Positions 47,126 to 59,777 are shown, counted from the stretch's first letter. The stretch is 64,000 nucleotides of DNA from Acidimicrobiia bacterium (GCA_022821985.1 JAJECP010000037.1:124001-188000); one strand, 5' to 3'. The notes: generated by a model not told the origin, from the sequence alone. Program-made: numbers and translations.

Positions 47126-47190
47126 CATGGCACTCCCTTCAGTTGGAGCAAAGCTGCAGCCGCTGTGCAGATGCTCAGAAAGCCGAGGCA

Positions 47191-47790
47191 ATGCAGATCA
47201 CCATCACGGGTCGCAAAGTTCAGGTTCCCGACGATGTGCGGGCTGCGGTGGAGCGGAAGATCGGGGCGCTGGATCGATTCGTCAGCGGGTTGGATCGTGC
47301 TGAAGTGGTCTTCCGCGAGGAGAAGAATCCTCGCATAGCCGAGCGAGAACAGGTGGAGGTGACGCTGCTTGGCCATGGCCACCGTGTGCGCACTTCGGTC
47401 GCCGGCGTCGACCAGCATCAGGCGGTCGATCTGGCGGTCGGCAAGCTGGGCAAGCAGCTCCGCAAGCTCAAGACCCGCGTCGTGCGTCGGCACCGTCCCA
47501 ATCTGCACCGCGACGAGGCGCACCATCCGCTCGCACGCCTCGAAAACGATCTCGTCAACGGTGCTCCGGCCCCCGAGACCACCGCGGGACCTGACGATCC
47601 CGAATGGGTGCCGCGCATCGTCCGCCGCAAGAGCTTCGACCTGGAACTGATGGATCCCGCCGAAGCCGTCACCCGCATGCAGCTGCTGGATCACGATTTC
47701 TTCCTCTTCGTGAACGCTGACACCAGCAAGCCCAGCGTGGTGTATCTCCGCTCCGACGGCGACGCCGGCCTCATCGAGATCGACGCCTAA
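47191..47790 (+). CDS. hpf: Ribosome hibernation-promoting factor, long form
   Basis: A 199-residue protein. The N-terminal S30AE domain (MQITITGRKVQVPDDVR to about 105) binds the ribosome, and the C-terminal domain (about 140-199, with VRRKSFDLELMDPAEAV and LRSDGDAGLIEID) mediates 100S dimer formation in long HPFs. ATG 47191 gives the conserved N terminus. It lies 65 bases after comF and 63 before secA. Confidence 0.93.
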   Translation: MQITITGRKVQVPDDVRAAVERKIGALDRFVSGLDRAEVVFREEKNPRIAEREQVEVTLLGHGHRVRTSVAGVDQHQAVDLAVGKLGKQLRKLKTRVVRRHRPNLHRDEAHHPLARLENDLVNGAPAPETTAGPDDPEWVPRIVRRKSFDLELMDPAEAVTRMQLLDHDFFLFVNADTSKPSVVYLRSDGDAGLIEIDA

Positions 47791-47841
47791 GCACCGAACG
47801 GCAGCCGAATAATCCTCAGCTTTGGCGCCGGGGGGCAGCGG

Positions 47842-47847
47842 TAGCCT
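47842..47847 (+). promoter_or_regulatory. Leaderless -10 element of secA
   Basis: TAGCCT lies 6 bases before the GTG at 47854, identical in hexamer and spacing to the element at 36999. Confidence 0.5.
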
Positions 47848-47853
47848 GCGCTT

Positions 47854-50661
<2,808 letters not shown>

Positions 50662-50662
50662 G

Positions 50663-51796
50663 GTGAGCCGATCCTTGGGTGACCTTGCCGACGCGTTGAC
50701 CGACTTGGATCGACGTGTCAGCGAGGCTCGTCAGTACCTCGGAATCGACGAGGCGCGTGCGGTGGCGAACGGGCTGGAAACCGAGGCATCTGAGCCGTCG
50801 CTGTGGGACGAGCCCGACCGGGCCCGGGCGGTCACGACGCGCTTGTCGCGCGTGCGCGACGACATCGAGCGCTGGGAGCGGGCACGAGCTGAGGTCGACG
50901 ATGCGACGGCACTGGTGGAGCTGGCGACCGAAGAAGACGACGCAGATCTGCTGCCCGAGATCGACGAGGTGGTCACCGCTGCCGAGAGCCGGCTCGCGGA
51001 CATCGAGCTGATGGCGCTGTTCGGAGGGGAGCATGACGAGAACGACGCCGTGTGCGAGATCAACTCGGGGGCCGGAGGCACCGACGCCTGCGACTGGGCA
51101 GAGATGCTGCTGCGCATGTACCAGCGATGGGCCGAGCGCAACGACTTCTCCGTGGAGCTGACCGAGGCCACTGACGGCGGGGAAGCGGGGCTCAGCTCTG
51201 CGACATTCCTCGTCAAGGGACGGCACGCGTTCGGGTTCCTTGCAGCGGAACGGGGAGTGCACCGGTTGGTGCGCATCTCGCCGTTCGACTCGCAGTCGCG
51301 CCGGCACACAGCATTCGCGTCGCTGTCGGTGGTGCCGTTCTTCGACGAGGTGTCCGACGAGGTGCCGATCGACGAGAGCGATCTGCGCATCGACACCTAC
51401 CGTTCGTCGGGAGCGGGCGGCCAGCACGTGAACGTCACCGACTCCGCCGTGCGCATCACACACCTGCCCACCGGGATCGTCGTGGCCTGCCAGAACGAGC
51501 GGAGCCAGCATCAGAACAAGGACCGGGCGATGCAGATGCTGGCGGCCAAGCTGGCCGACCTGCAGCGGCAGGAGCGGGAGGCCGAAGTCGCGGCCCTCGC
51601 GGGCGAGCAGCGCGACGTCGCGTGGGGCAGCCAGATCCGCTCATACGTGCTGCACCCGTACCAGCAGGTCAAGGACCTGCGGACTGGCATGGAGATCGGC
51701 AACGTCGACGCCGTGCTCGACGGCGACCTCAGCGGTCTGATGGAGGCCTACCTGCGCTGGCAGCGCTCGCAGCAGCCCGCCGCCGTCGAGACCTAG
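50663..51796 (+). CDS. prfB: Peptide chain release factor 2
   Basis: A 377-residue release factor reading UGA and UAA. The anticodon-like SPF is at about 206-208 and the catalytic GGQ at about 252-254 (GAGGQHVNVTDSAV). The gene is a single open frame without the +1 programmed frameshift known from E. coli. GTG 50663 begins one base after the secA stop. RF2 matters for the UGA candidate at 61284, since it would compete with any selenocysteine insertion. Confidence 0.95.
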   Translation: MSRSLGDLADALTDLDRRVSEARQYLGIDEARAVANGLETEASEPSLWDEPDRARAVTTRLSRVRDDIERWERARAEVDDATALVELATEEDDADLLPEIDEVVTAAESRLADIELMALFGGEHDENDAVCEINSGAGGTDACDWAEMLLRMYQRWAERNDFSVELTEATDGGEAGLSSATFLVKGRHAFGFLAAERGVHRLVRISPFDSQSRRHTAFASLSVVPFFDEVSDEVPIDESDLRIDTYRSSGAGGQHVNVTDSAVRITHLPTGIVVACQNERSQHQNKDRAMQMLAAKLADLQRQEREAEVAALAGEQRDVAWGSQIRSYVLHPYQQVKDLRTGMEIGNVDAVLDGDLSGLMEAYLRWQRSQQPAAVET

Positions 51797-51840
51797 CGGA
51801 TAGCGCCGATTGGTGACCGGGTTGCGGCGGGGCGCTGGCG

Positions 51841-51846
51841 TACCTT
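51841..51846 (+). promoter_or_regulatory. -10 element of ftsE
   Basis: TACCTT lies 9 bases before the ATG at 51856, implying a leaderless or nearly leaderless transcript. Confidence 0.4.
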
Positions 51847-51855
51847 GGGACGCGC

Positions 51856-52590
51856 ATGATCCGCTTCGACAACGTCACGAAGATCTACAAGGGGGAGACG
51901 CGCGCGGTCAACGGCGTGACGCTCAACATCGAGAAGGGCGAGTTCGTCTTCCTGGTGGGACCGTCGGGCTCGGGCAAGTCCACGATGCTGCGCCTCATGA
52001 CCTGCGAGGAGAAGGTCACCGCCGGCGATGTCCACGTGGCCGGCAAGGATTTGTCCAAGCTGAACAGCTGGCGCGTGCCCTACCTGCGACGGAACATCGG
52101 CTCGGTCTTCCAAGACTTCAAGCTGCTGCCGAACAAGACCGTCTACCAGAACGTGGCCTTCGCGCTCGAGGTCATCGGCCGCCCCGAGAACGTCATCCGC
52201 ACGCAGGTGCCGGCCATCTTGGAGCTGGTGGGCCTGGAGGACAAGCACCGGCGGTTTCCTGACGAGCTGTCGGGCGGCGAGCAGCAGCGTGTGAGCATCG
52301 CCCGGGCATTCGTGAACCGGCCCCTGATCCTGCTGGCTGACGAGCCCACCGGAAACCTCGACCCCGACACCTCGGAGGAGCTCACGTCGCTGCTCGACCG
52401 GATCAATCGCACGGGCACCACCGTGGTCATGGCCACGCATGACCGCACGATCGTGGACCGCATGCGGCGCCGGGTGATCGCGCTGCGTCACGGCGAGCTC
52501 GTGCGTGACGAGCAGCGCGGCGCGTACGGCAGCGAGGCCGATTCGCCAGAGGGGCTCGGCGTCCATCCTGTCGATGGGGCGAGTCCGTGA
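51856..52590 (+). CDS. ftsE: Cell division ATP-binding protein FtsE
   Basis: A 244-residue ABC ATPase. Walker [13 protein letters not shown], the signature [15 protein letters not shown] and Walker [13 protein letters not shown] are intact, and [16 protein letters not shown] is typical of FtsE. With FtsX it regulates peptidoglycan hydrolases during division. A short acidic tail follows the ATPase. Its stop overlaps the ftsX GTG (GTGA). Confidence 0.96.
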   Translation: MIRFDNVTKIYKGETRAVNGVTLNIEKGEFVFLVGPSGSGKSTMLRLMTCEEKVTAGDVHVAGKDLSKLNSWRVPYLRRNIGSVFQDFKLLPNKTVYQNVAFALEVIGRPENVIRTQVPAILELVGLEDKHRRFPDELSGGEQQRVSIARAFVNRPLILLADEPTGNLDPDTSEELTSLLDRINRTGTTVVMATHDRTIVDRMRRRVIALRHGELVRDEQRGAYGSEADSPEGLGVHPVDGASP

Positions 52591-53480
52591 GCCGGATCCG
52601 CTACTTCGCGCGGGAGACCTGGACCAACATCCGGCGCAATCTCACGCTGACGTTTGCTGCGATTCTCACTGTGGCTGTCGGCGTGATGCTGGTGGGCATG
52701 GGTCTCATGGCGGGCTACGCCAGCGGGAACGCGCTCGATCGCTGGGAGGGCGGCGTCCAGTTCGAGGTGTTTCTGAACCCCCAGATCGACCCCAGCCAGC
52801 TCGATGCGCTCGGCATCGAGCTGCAGACCCACCCCGAGATCGATCGCATCGAGTTCTTCAGCGCCGAGGAGGCCTACGCGCTGGTATCCCAGCAGATGGC
52901 CGATCAGCCCGAACTGCTCGCCCAGGTGTCGCCCGAGGCGCTGCCCGCGTCGTACCGCGTGGTGCCCCGGTCGGTCGAGGCAGAGCTGATCGAATCGCTG
53001 GCGGCCCAGTTCCGCCAACGGCCCGGCGTGATGTCAGTCCAGACAGGCCGAGAAGAGGTCGACGCCATTCGCACCTGGTTCACGTCGTTCCAGGGCATCG
53101 TGCTGCTGCTGTCGATCGTGCTGTCGGGCGCCAGCGTGATGCTCATCTTCAACTCGATCCGCGTGGCGATGTTCGCCCGCCGGCGCGAGATCGAGGTCAT
53201 GAAGCTGGTCGGCGCCACGAACAGCTTTATCCGGTTCCCGTTCATGCTCGAAGGCATGCTGCACGGCCTCATCGGCGGCATCATCGGGGCGATTGCCGCA
53301 GGAGCGCTGCGCGGTCACGTGGAGGGCCTGTTCTCGCGCTCGGACATCCTGGCGTTCTTCCGGTCGTTCGTGGTCACGTCCGATCAGTTCACGACTGTGG
53401 TGATCGTCACGGTGATCGCCGGTGTGCTCGTGGGGATGATCGGCTCGGCGTTCGCAGCCAGCCGCTTCCTGGACGTGTAG
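52587..53480 (+). CDS. ftsX: Cell division protein FtsX
   Basis: A 297-residue membrane partner of FtsE with four spans (about 23-43, 170-192, 222-245, 265-287) and an extracytoplasmic domain between spans one and two that carries [18 protein letters not shown]. It transmits ATPase cycles to wall hydrolases. [19 protein letters not shown] is the conserved cytoplasmic loop. A hairpin terminator follows 15 bases after the stop. Confidence 0.95.
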   Translation: MSRIRYFARETWTNIRRNLTLTFAAILTVAVGVMLVGMGLMAGYASGNALDRWEGGVQFEVFLNPQIDPSQLDALGIELQTHPEIDRIEFFSAEEAYALVSQQMADQPELLAQVSPEALPASYRVVPRSVEAELIESLAAQFRQRPGVMSVQTGREEVDAIRTWFTSFQGIVLLLSIVLSGASVMLIFNSIRVAMFARRREIEVMKLVGATNSFIRFPFMLEGMLHGLIGGIIGAIAAGALRGHVEGLFSRSDILAFFRSFVVTSDQFTTVVIVTVIAGVLVGMIGSAFAASRFLDV

Positions 53481-53495
53481 CTGGGCCCGAGCCCA

Positions 53496-53523
53496 CCGGC
53501 CGCTCGACGTGCGGAGCGGCCGG
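53496..53523 (+). terminator. Hairpin terminator after ftsX
   Basis: CCGGCCGCTC and GAGCGGCCGG form a perfect 10-bp stem around an 8-base loop. There is no U tract, as is common in GC-rich actinobacteria. It separates ftsX from the following crotonase gene. Confidence 0.65.
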
Positions 53524-53587
53524 GCGTGTAGAAAAGCCGCCGACACCGCCGTCCGCCATCCGGGCGGCCATTGCTTGAGGGGGCGCT

Positions 53588-54487
53588 GTGCCGGAGTTCG
53601 AAACGATCCTGTACGAGGTTGACGAACGCGTCGCCACCATCACGCTGAATCGCCCTGAGCGCCTGAACGCGTTCAACAGCCAGATGCTGCGTGACGTGAT
53701 GGACGCCATCGACCTTGTCGATGCCGACGACGACGTCCGGGCGGTGATCTTCACCGGCGCCGGCCGCGGTTACTGCGCCGGGGCCGACCTGAGCGGGGGC
53801 GCCGACACCTTCGACTTCGACAGCCAATCAGATGAGCGCAAGGCCGAGCGAGCCTCCGAACGGGGCGAGGGCGGCGACCTGGCGTGGATGCGCGACGGCG
53901 GCGGGCTGCTCACGCTGCGCTTGTATGAGTGCAACAAGCCGCTGATAGCTGCGATCAACGGCCCTGCAGTCGGCGTGGGCGTCACGATGACGCTGCCCAT
54001 GGACATCCGGCTGGCATCCACCAAGGCCCGCATCGGATTCGTGTTCGCCCGCCGGGGCGTGGTGCCAGAGGCCTGCTCGTCGTACTTCTTGCCGCGCGTG
54101 GTCGGATTGTCACGGGCGCTGGAGTGGTGCTTCAGCGGCCGGGTGTTCGACGCCGACGAGGCACTCGAGGGCGGGCTGGTGCGCAGCCTGCATGAGCCCG
54201 ACGACCTGCTGCCGGCAGCCCGGGCCATCGCAGCGGAGATCGCCGAGAACACGTCGGCCATCTCGGTGACGGTGATCCGTCACATGCTGTGGCGCATGCT
54301 CGCCGCCGACCACCCGATGGAGGCCCACAAGATCGACTCGCGGGGGATCTTCCACCTCGGGCGGGGCGCCGACGCTCACGAAGGCGTTGCGTCGTTCCTC
54401 GAGAAGCGGCCGCCGGAATTCTCGCTGCGTCCCACTCAGGACCTGCCCGAGTACTTCCCTTGGTGGGACGAGCCCGAATTCAGCTGA
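53588..54487 (+). CDS. Enoyl-CoA hydratase-related crotonase
   Basis: A 299-residue crotonase-fold protein. The first oxyanion motif GAGRGYCAGADLSGG and the later GRVFDADEALEGGLV region are typical, with a glutamate in GVVPEACSSYFLPR at the catalytic position. It contains an inserted charged segment (about 78-97). GAGGGGG precedes the GTG at 53588, giving a leadered start. It is a second crotonase beside that at 1918; the two are not close copies. The substrate is unknown. Confidence 0.9.
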   Translation: MPEFETILYEVDERVATITLNRPERLNAFNSQMLRDVMDAIDLVDADDDVRAVIFTGAGRGYCAGADLSGGADTFDFDSQSDERKAERASERGEGGDLAWMRDGGGLLTLRLYECNKPLIAAINGPAVGVGVTMTLPMDIRLASTKARIGFVFARRGVVPEACSSYFLPRVVGLSRALEWCFSGRVFDADEALEGGLVRSLHEPDDLLPAARAIAAEIAENTSAISVTVIRHMLWRMLAADHPMEAHKIDSRGIFHLGRGADAHEGVASFLEKRPPEFSLRPTQDLPEYFPWWDEPEFS

Positions 54488-54517
54488 CCCCGGTTCGGCT
54501 GGCTTGGGTCGGTTGGC

Positions 54518-55792
54518 TCAGGCCCCGGATTGCTCGGTGGGCGCCGGGTCGTCGCCCCAACCGGTGAGCAGGATGCCCAAGACGCACGCAGCCATGGCGA
54601 GCCCGAAGGCGGGACCGAAGCTGTCGAACCAGTCGGCCGTCACGCCGCCGAGCCACGGCCCGGCAGCCAAGCCGAGGCCGAACACGATCGTGGCCACCCC
54701 GTAGGCGGCACCGAACTCGTCGCCGGAGAGGTTGTCGCTGACGCGGGCTGCGATCGAGGCAATGATGCCGGTGAACGCCGTGCCGAAGACGAATGCCGCC
54801 GTCCACGCCAGCGCCTGCCCGCCCACCTCGAGCAGGGGGTAGGCGGTCATGAAGACCATGGAGATCATCGACACGCAGAACCCGATGGTGACGGTGCGCC
54901 GCCTGCCAAGACGGTCGGCTGAGCGTCCGAAGATCGGCCCGCCGGCGATGCTGCCGATGCCGATCGACGAGAATGCGATGGCAGCGTCCCGAGAGCTGAA
55001 GAGGTCGGCGTAGCCCTCGAGGTGGTCCACGATGAACGTGAGCACCGTCGTGACAACGAAGGCGTGCAGCGTGTAGGCGGTGATGAGCTGGCCCGCCCGG
55101 GGAATCTTGGCGAGTGCGGCGCGAGCGCCCCCGAAGCCGGTGCGACCAGGCGTGCGTGCCCATCTGCGCACGGCGACGGCGAGGGCGATCAGTATCGCTG
55201 CGCCGATGATGAGTTCGACCCGGTACACGTTGCGCGGATGGCTGAGGTCGGCCGCGACCAGCACCGCCTCGCCGGATTGGGAGCTGTCGGAGCGGCTCAG
55301 CAACGCGTCGATGGCCGCCGCCGCGACCATGCCGCTGCCGACACCGCCGGTCATCCAGCCCGCTGCGGCGCCTCGCCGCTCGGGCCCCAGCAGCTCCGCG
55401 GCGAGCCCGGGGGTGCCCACCCACACGCCGGCTGCACAGAATCCCGTCAACGCGAGCGCGAAGGCCGCGACGCCCACGTTTGGGCTCCAGGACAGCAGGG
55501 CCAAGCCGGCAACGTTGCCGGCGAGACCGATGCGCACGGCACCGCTCAGGCCGGTGCGTCCCACCGTCAGCGCAACCACCAGCGAGCCCACCACGTACAG
55601 CAGCAGGTTCAGCGAGCCGAGAGCACCGGCCACGGTGTTGGACAGGCCGAACCCGTCGCGCATGTCGGCATAGAGCAGCGAATAGGTGAAGCGGCCGAAC
55701 GACTGCGACACCGCCGCTGCCCCGGCCAGCGTCAGCAGCGTGCCGATCCGGCGTGCAGGGCTGAAAGCCTCGGCGTGGGGCGCGGCAGTCAC
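54518..55792 (-). CDS. Major facilitator superfamily transporter
   Basis: A 424-residue protein with 12 predicted membrane spans arranged in two halves. The motif GRSADRLGRRRTVTIGF after span 8 is the second-half copy of the MFS loop motif, and the first half has a weaker version after span 2. The start is GTG. It converges with the crotonase gene across 30 bases and lies 62 bases downstream of the EthD-like gene on the same strand. Substrate not predictable. Confidence 0.88.
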   Translation of the reverse strand: MTAAPHAEAFSPARRIGTLLTLAGAAAVSQSFGRFTYSLLYADMRDGFGLSNTVAGALGSLNLLLYVVGSLVVALTVGRTGLSGAVRIGLAGNVAGLALLSWSPNVGVAAFALALTGFCAAGVWVGTPGLAAELLGPERRGAAAGWMTGGVGSGMVAAAAIDALLSRSDSSQSGEAVLVAADLSHPRNVYRVELIIGAAILIALAVAVRRWARTPGRTGFGGARAALAKIPRAGQLITAYTLHAFVVTTVLTFIVDHLEGYADLFSSRDAAIAFSSIGIGSIAGGPIFGRSADRLGRRRTVTIGFCVSMISMVFMTAYPLLEVGGQALAWTAAFVFGTAFTGIIASIAARVSDNLSGDEFGAAYGVATIVFGLGLAAGPWLGGVTADWFDSFGPAFGLAMAACVLGILLTGWGDDPAPTEQSGA

Positions 55793-55854
55793 GATGAGTT
55801 CGCTGGTTGGCTCATGGCGCGCGGCGGACTGAGGCTCGCTTGGGGGCGCGCAAG

Positions 55855-56466
55855 CTAATCGTGCGGCCAGGTCACTGCCGGCAGCGGGGGACGCTGGCGG
55901 TAGATGGTCTCCGTCGCGATCACCCGCCGGGGCGAGCGCTCGGTGTCGGCGAACTTCGCCACGTCGGCACGGATGACGTCGCGGTCGTGGTCATCGCCGA
56001 AGAAGCGCTCACGCATGTCGTCGAGCGAGGCGAAAGCGACCAGGGCGAAGCCGTCATAGGACGGGCCGTTGAGGGTGGCCACCACGCTGAGCTGGGTGTA
56101 GTCCCACATGCCGGGGTGATGCTGCAGCGCCAGCGGAACGTGAGTGTCACGCCAGTGGCTGTCGCCCTGCGCGTGCGTCAGCCGCGGGTGGTGGACCATG
56201 GGGAAGATGGCGGTGAGGCCCGGCGAGGCAGTGCCCGGGTCGGACCCCAGCGGGCGCTCGCGGATGACGCGTGAGAACGCCAGGTAGGTGCCGACCGTTG
56301 CGGCGGGCGTCAGCAGGTCCGGGGAATCGGTCATGGCGCGCACGAGCGTGCGGAAGGGGAACTCGCGGCGATCGTCGGGGTCGGCTGCGTAACACACGCC
56401 CCCGACACTGGCCGCTACGTCCGCAGCGGCATCCGGATCGTTTCCCGTGACGACGAGCTCGTGCAT
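55855..56466 (-). CDS. EthD-like protein
   Basis: A 203-residue protein whose C-terminal half (about 85-185) resembles EthD/Dabb ferredoxin-like domains: AIFPMVHHPRLT, HWRDTHVPLALQHHPGMWDYTQ, and FASLDDMRERFFGD. The N-terminal half is less clear. EthD relatives act with cytochrome P450 degradation systems or as small cofactor-free oxygenases, but no such partner is next door. TAAGTT lies 6 bases before the ATG. It is divergent from the zincin gene. Confidence 0.72.
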   Translation of the reverse strand: MHELVVTGNDPDAAADVAASVGGVCYAADPDDRREFPFRTLVRAMTDSPDLLTPAATVGTYLAFSRVIRERPLGSDPGTASPGLTAIFPMVHHPRLTHAQGDSHWRDTHVPLALQHHPGMWDYTQLSVVATLNGPSYDGFALVAFASLDDMRERFFGDDHDRDVIRADVAKFADTERSPRRVIATETIYRQRPPLPAVTWPHD

Positions 56467-56472
56467 GCCTGC

Positions 56473-56478
56473 AACTTA
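56473..56478 (-). promoter_or_regulatory. Leaderless -10 element of the EthD-like gene
   Basis: TAAGTT on the minus strand lies 6 bases before the ATG at 56466. Confidence 0.45.
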
Positions 56479-56547
56479 CTGCTGGCCCCAGCACAGCGCC
56501 CGACCCCCCAACAGTGCCTTACCGCTGACGCGGGCCGGCTGGCCCGG

Positions 56548-56553
56548 CAGGAT
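56548..56553 (+). promoter_or_regulatory. Leaderless -10 element of the zincin gene
   Basis: CAGGAT lies 6 bases before the GTG at 56560 and supports that start over ATG 56569. Confidence 0.4.
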
Positions 56554-56559
56554 GGGGGC

Positions 56560-56904
56560 GTGCTCGAGATGGACGAGGCCCGCTTTGCCGACCTGGTGGA
56601 ACAGGCGCTTGAAGACATTCCCGACGCGCTGCGCTCGCTGATGGACAACGTGGCCATCTTCGTGGAGGACCGCGGGGAGGATCCGGATCTGCTCGGCGTC
56701 TATGAGGGCATCCCGCTGACCGAGCGCCATGACTACGGCGGCCTGGCGATGCCCGACAGCATTGTCATCTACCGGCTGCCGATCCTGGAGATGTGCGAGA
56801 CGGCCGACGACGTCGTCGAAGAAGTGCTGGTGACGGTGGTGCACGAGATCGCGCACCACTTCGGCATCGACGACGACCGGCTCCACGAGCTCGGCTGGGA
56901 CTGA
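56560..56904 (+). CDS. Zincin-like metallopeptidase, PF06262-type
   Basis: A 114-residue protein with the zinc motif HEIAHHFGID near residue 99, following a conserved core PDSIVIYRLPI. Short bacterial zincins of this type are common in actinobacteria; their substrates are unknown. GTG 56560 adds three residues to the alternative ATG start. It converges with the acyl-CoA dehydrogenase gene. Confidence 0.87.
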   Translation: MLEMDEARFADLVEQALEDIPDALRSLMDNVAIFVEDRGEDPDLLGVYEGIPLTERHDYGGLAMPDSIVIYRLPILEMCETADDVVEEVLVTVVHEIAHHFGIDDDRLHELGWD

Positions 56905-56936
56905 TCGCAGCCGAGCATCCACACCCGGCGGGGCAG

Positions 56937-58061
56937 CTACACGCGGCCGAGGCCGAGGTCGAGGTGCCCGCGGGCGACGTTCGCCGCCAGCACCTCGGTG
57001 GGTCCCTCTGCCAGCCGCAGGGCGCGCACGCGCCGCAAGATGTCGGCGAGCGGGTGGCCGTCCACGAGTGCGGTTCCTCCGACAAGCTGCACGGCGTCGT
57101 CGCAGATCTGGCTGAGCGTCTCGGTGGCCAGCGACTTGGCCGCCATCACCTCGTTCACGGCGTTCTCACCGGCATCGAGCAGGCGTGCCGTGCGGTAGAG
57201 CGCGCTGCGAGCTGCGTAGGCGGCGATGCGCATGTATCCCAGCGTCACGCGTTCCAAGTCGGTGCCGACCCGCGCGGGTTCCTCAATCGAGCCGTGTCGC
57301 CCCGCTCGCTCCACCAGCGTCTGCTCCACGAGGTCGATCGCGAATCGGCACTGGCCGATGCAATCAGCCGCAATCGCCATGCGCGTGGCGTTGATCTGGC
57401 CCATCGCTCGCCGCAGGCCGCGCCCGGCCTCGCCGATGACGTGGGTGGCCGGCACGCGCACATCGGTGAACGTGAACGCGGCATGGTGGCTGCCGTCGAG
57501 AGTGCCGAATCGCTGCTTGAGCGTCACGCCGGCGCGGTCGGTCTCGATGAGCACCATCGCCGACCCGGTCCCTTCCACCTCGACCAGAGTGTTGATGAAG
57601 TCGGCGTCTGCGCCGCCGGTCACGTATGACTTCGCTCCGTTCACCACCAAGTCGTCGCCGTCACGCCGTGCCCAGGTGTGGCGCGGGGCATCCGCTGATT
57701 CGGTGAACCCGAAACCGCTGAGCAGCTCGCCGGCCAGATACGGCAGCAGGAACTGGCTGCGCAGCGGCTCGCCGACGTCGGCGAGCACTCCCGGCGACGG
57801 TCCGAAGACGCCCGGCAGGTGACCCACGTTGCGGCTGCCGAGCGTGTCACGCACGACGGCCAGCGCCAGCGCGCCGGCCTCGGTGCCGCCAACCGACATC
57901 GGCTGAGTCATGCCGAAGACTCCGGCTGACTTGGACGCCTGCCGGACCGCAGCCCCGATATCGCTCTCGGCGACCCGGCCCGGCAGCGCCGCGAGCTCGT
58001 CAGCCAGCCGCTCGGCAGCGCTCAGCACCTCGGCGTGCTCGGTGTCCAAGAAGTCGGGCAT
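56937..58061 (-). CDS. Acyl-CoA dehydrogenase family protein
   Basis: A 374-residue FAD enzyme of the acyl-CoA dehydrogenase fold: FGFTESADAP and VNGAKSYVTGGADADF in the beta domain, and the C-terminal ATETLSQICDDAVQLVGGTALVD helical region. It is the last gene of a four-gene minus-strand unit (ThpR, VOC protein, alpha/beta hydrolase, this gene) with gaps of 59, 19 and 12 bases. Context suggests degradation of a cyclic or branched acyl compound; the substrate is unknown. Confidence 0.9.
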   Translation of the reverse strand: MPDFLDTEHAEVLSAAERLADELAALPGRVAESDIGAAVRQASKSAGVFGMTQPMSVGGTEAGALALAVVRDTLGSRNVGHLPGVFGPSPGVLADVGEPLRSQFLLPYLAGELLSGFGFTESADAPRHTWARRDGDDLVVNGAKSYVTGGADADFINTLVEVEGTGSAMVLIETDRAGVTLKQRFGTLDGSHHAAFTFTDVRVPATHVIGEAGRGLRRAMGQINATRMAIAADCIGQCRFAIDLVEQTLVERAGRHGSIEEPARVGTDLERVTLGYMRIAAYAARSALYRTARLLDAGENAVNEVMAAKSLATETLSQICDDAVQLVGGTALVDGHPLADILRRVRALRLAEGPTEVLAANVARGHLDLGLGRV

Positions 58062-58073
58062 CGATCGCGTTCT

Positions 58074-59198
58074 CTAGCCGGTGTGGGTGCGGACCCAGTC
58101 GGCGATGAGGTCGGCGGCTTCGGCTCGTGCACCGGCGGGCTCCGTCAGGTAGTGGTCGCCCGAGATGGAGTGCGCTGGGACGTCCGGCGCACCAGGCCGG
58201 CCGCGCAGCGCGTTGACGATCTTGGCGGTGTCGGAGGAGAAGATGCCGGTATCGGCATCGGCGTCGATGACGATCGCCGGCAGATCGATGTGCTGCGCCT
58301 GATCGGTGCTGCACTGCGAGTCGGCGAGGCTCCACATCGACAGCCAAGTCCGCAGCGAACTCACCGTCCCGACGCCGAAAATTCCGTAGTTGGCCCGGCG
58401 CGGATCGCCGAGGTAGCAGCCGGGCACGGTGCGTTGGCTGGGGTCGATCGAACCGTCGAGCATGCGCAGGTCCGCCCAGAGTCGCGGCACCACGAACAGA
58501 CGCTCGCGGTGCCCTGCTGCTGCGAGCCGGTCCAGCTCGTTCTTGCACCAAGCGGTGATGCGCTCGTTGCGCGCCCGCTGTGCGCTGCGGTATGTGGCGA
58601 TGAACTCATCGTCAAACGGTGGCTGCCGGTCGGCGCCGAACGGGTCGAGGGCCGGGTCAACGCTGAGCGGATCGTTCTCATCGGTCACCGACGGATCCAT
58701 CCAGTTGGTCAGCACCTCGGCGCGCCCGGTGTGCGCCACGATCGAGACGTACAGGTCGCCTCCCGCCAGGTCCTCGATCGCCGGGTGCAGGCCTCGCCGG
58801 CTGTACTCCGGAACCAGATTGGGTGCCGTGGCCTGTGCCTGGTAGGTGGCCATGAGCGAGCCGCCGCCGCTGTTGCCCAGCAGCACCACGCAGTCGACGC
58901 CTTGGTCGCGCAGCCAGCGGACGCCGACGTCGATGTCGGCGAGCGCCAGATCGGCCAGGAAGTAGGGCTCGGCACCCCGGAAGCGGGTGTTCCAGCCGAG
59001 AAAGCCCAGGCCCCGCTCGGCGATGTAGCTGGCCAGGTAGTGCTCGCCGAAATCGATGTTGTAGTGGGTCGCTATGAGTGCCGTGCGCGGCTCGTGTCCA
59101 TCGGGCCGGTGGTAGACGCCTTGGCAGGGATGCCCGCCCACGCCGGATCGGGGGGCGCTGGCACTCGGCAGCGCGACGAACTCGCGGGTGATGCCCAT
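58074..59198 (-). CDS. Alpha/beta hydrolase
   Basis: A 374-residue hydrolase. The nucleophile elbow GNSGGGS is near 109, AIVIDADADTGIFSS provides the acid region and GDHYLTEPAG the likely catalytic histidine. There is no signal peptide, so it should be cytoplasmic. It lies between the VOC protein and acyl-CoA dehydrogenase in one operon, which suggests hydrolysis of a ring-cleavage or ester intermediate. The specificity is unknown. Confidence 0.83.
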   Translation of the reverse strand: MGITREFVALPSASAPRSGVGGHPCQGVYHRPDGHEPRTALIATHYNIDFGEHYLASYIAERGLGFLGWNTRFRGAEPYFLADLALADIDVGVRWLRDQGVDCVVLLGNSGGGSLMATYQAQATAPNLVPEYSRRGLHPAIEDLAGGDLYVSIVAHTGRAEVLTNWMDPSVTDENDPLSVDPALDPFGADRQPPFDDEFIATYRSAQRARNERITAWCKNELDRLAAAGHRERLFVVPRLWADLRMLDGSIDPSQRTVPGCYLGDPRRANYGIFGVGTVSSLRTWLSMWSLADSQCSTDQAQHIDLPAIVIDADADTGIFSSDTAKIVNALRGRPGAPDVPAHSISGDHYLTEPAGARAEAADLIADWVRTHTG

Positions 59199-59217
59199 CT
59201 GTCGGCCGGCCCGCAGC

Positions 59218-59718
59218 TCAGGTCGTTGCGTCGGCGGGGATGGGGGAGCGCATCACTTCCAGCGCCTCGGCCGGATCGGGCTCGATGCCGGTGGTGTCCC
59301 GGCAGAGCTCCACCATGATCCCGTTGGGGTCCACGAAATAGAGCGAGTGGCACCAGCCGTGATCGACCTCCATGAGCGGTTCGATGTCGGCGGCAGCCAT
59401 GCGCTCGCGGGCAGCCTCTTGCTGCTCTGGCGTGGCCCGGACGGCGACGTGATTGACCCACACCGGCAGCCCCACCGTCGCGCTGAGGTCGGTGCTGTAG
59501 TCGGCCTGCTCGCCCATGTTCTGGATGTAGAAGAAGGCAATGCACTCGCCGTCGCCGATGTCGTAGAAGACGTGCTTGATATGGCCTGTCGGCCCGCCGT
59601 CGGGGTGCGGCCGCTCGGCTTGCTCGGCGTGCACCAGCGGGAACCCCATCAGGTCCTCGTAGAAGCGATGTGTCGCCTCGAGATCTCGTGTCGCGTAGGC
59701 GACGTGGTGAAGTCCCAT
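59218..59718 (-). CDS. VOC-superfamily metalloenzyme (extradiol dioxygenase/glyoxalase-like)
   Basis: A 166-residue protein with two beta-alpha-beta-beta-beta modules. Candidate metal ligands are His in GLHHVAYATRD, the His in WVNHVAVRA and the Glu in GIMVELCRD. It resembles small extradiol dioxygenase- or glyoxalase-type proteins. ATG 59718 with GGGGGAG just upstream gives the usual N terminus. It is coupled by close spacing to the alpha/beta hydrolase. Confidence 0.82.
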   Translation of the reverse strand: MGLHHVAYATRDLEATHRFYEDLMGFPLVHAEQAERPHPDGGPTGHIKHVFYDIGDGECIAFFYIQNMGEQADYSTDLSATVGLPVWVNHVAVRATPEQQEAARERMAAADIEPLMEVDHGWCHSLYFVDPNGIMVELCRDTTGIEPDPAEALEVMRSPIPADATT

Positions 59719-59777
59719 GGCTCCCCCTGCTGCGGTGTTCACCGCAAGGTTCTCACATCCCGATGGGCCGATTCGCC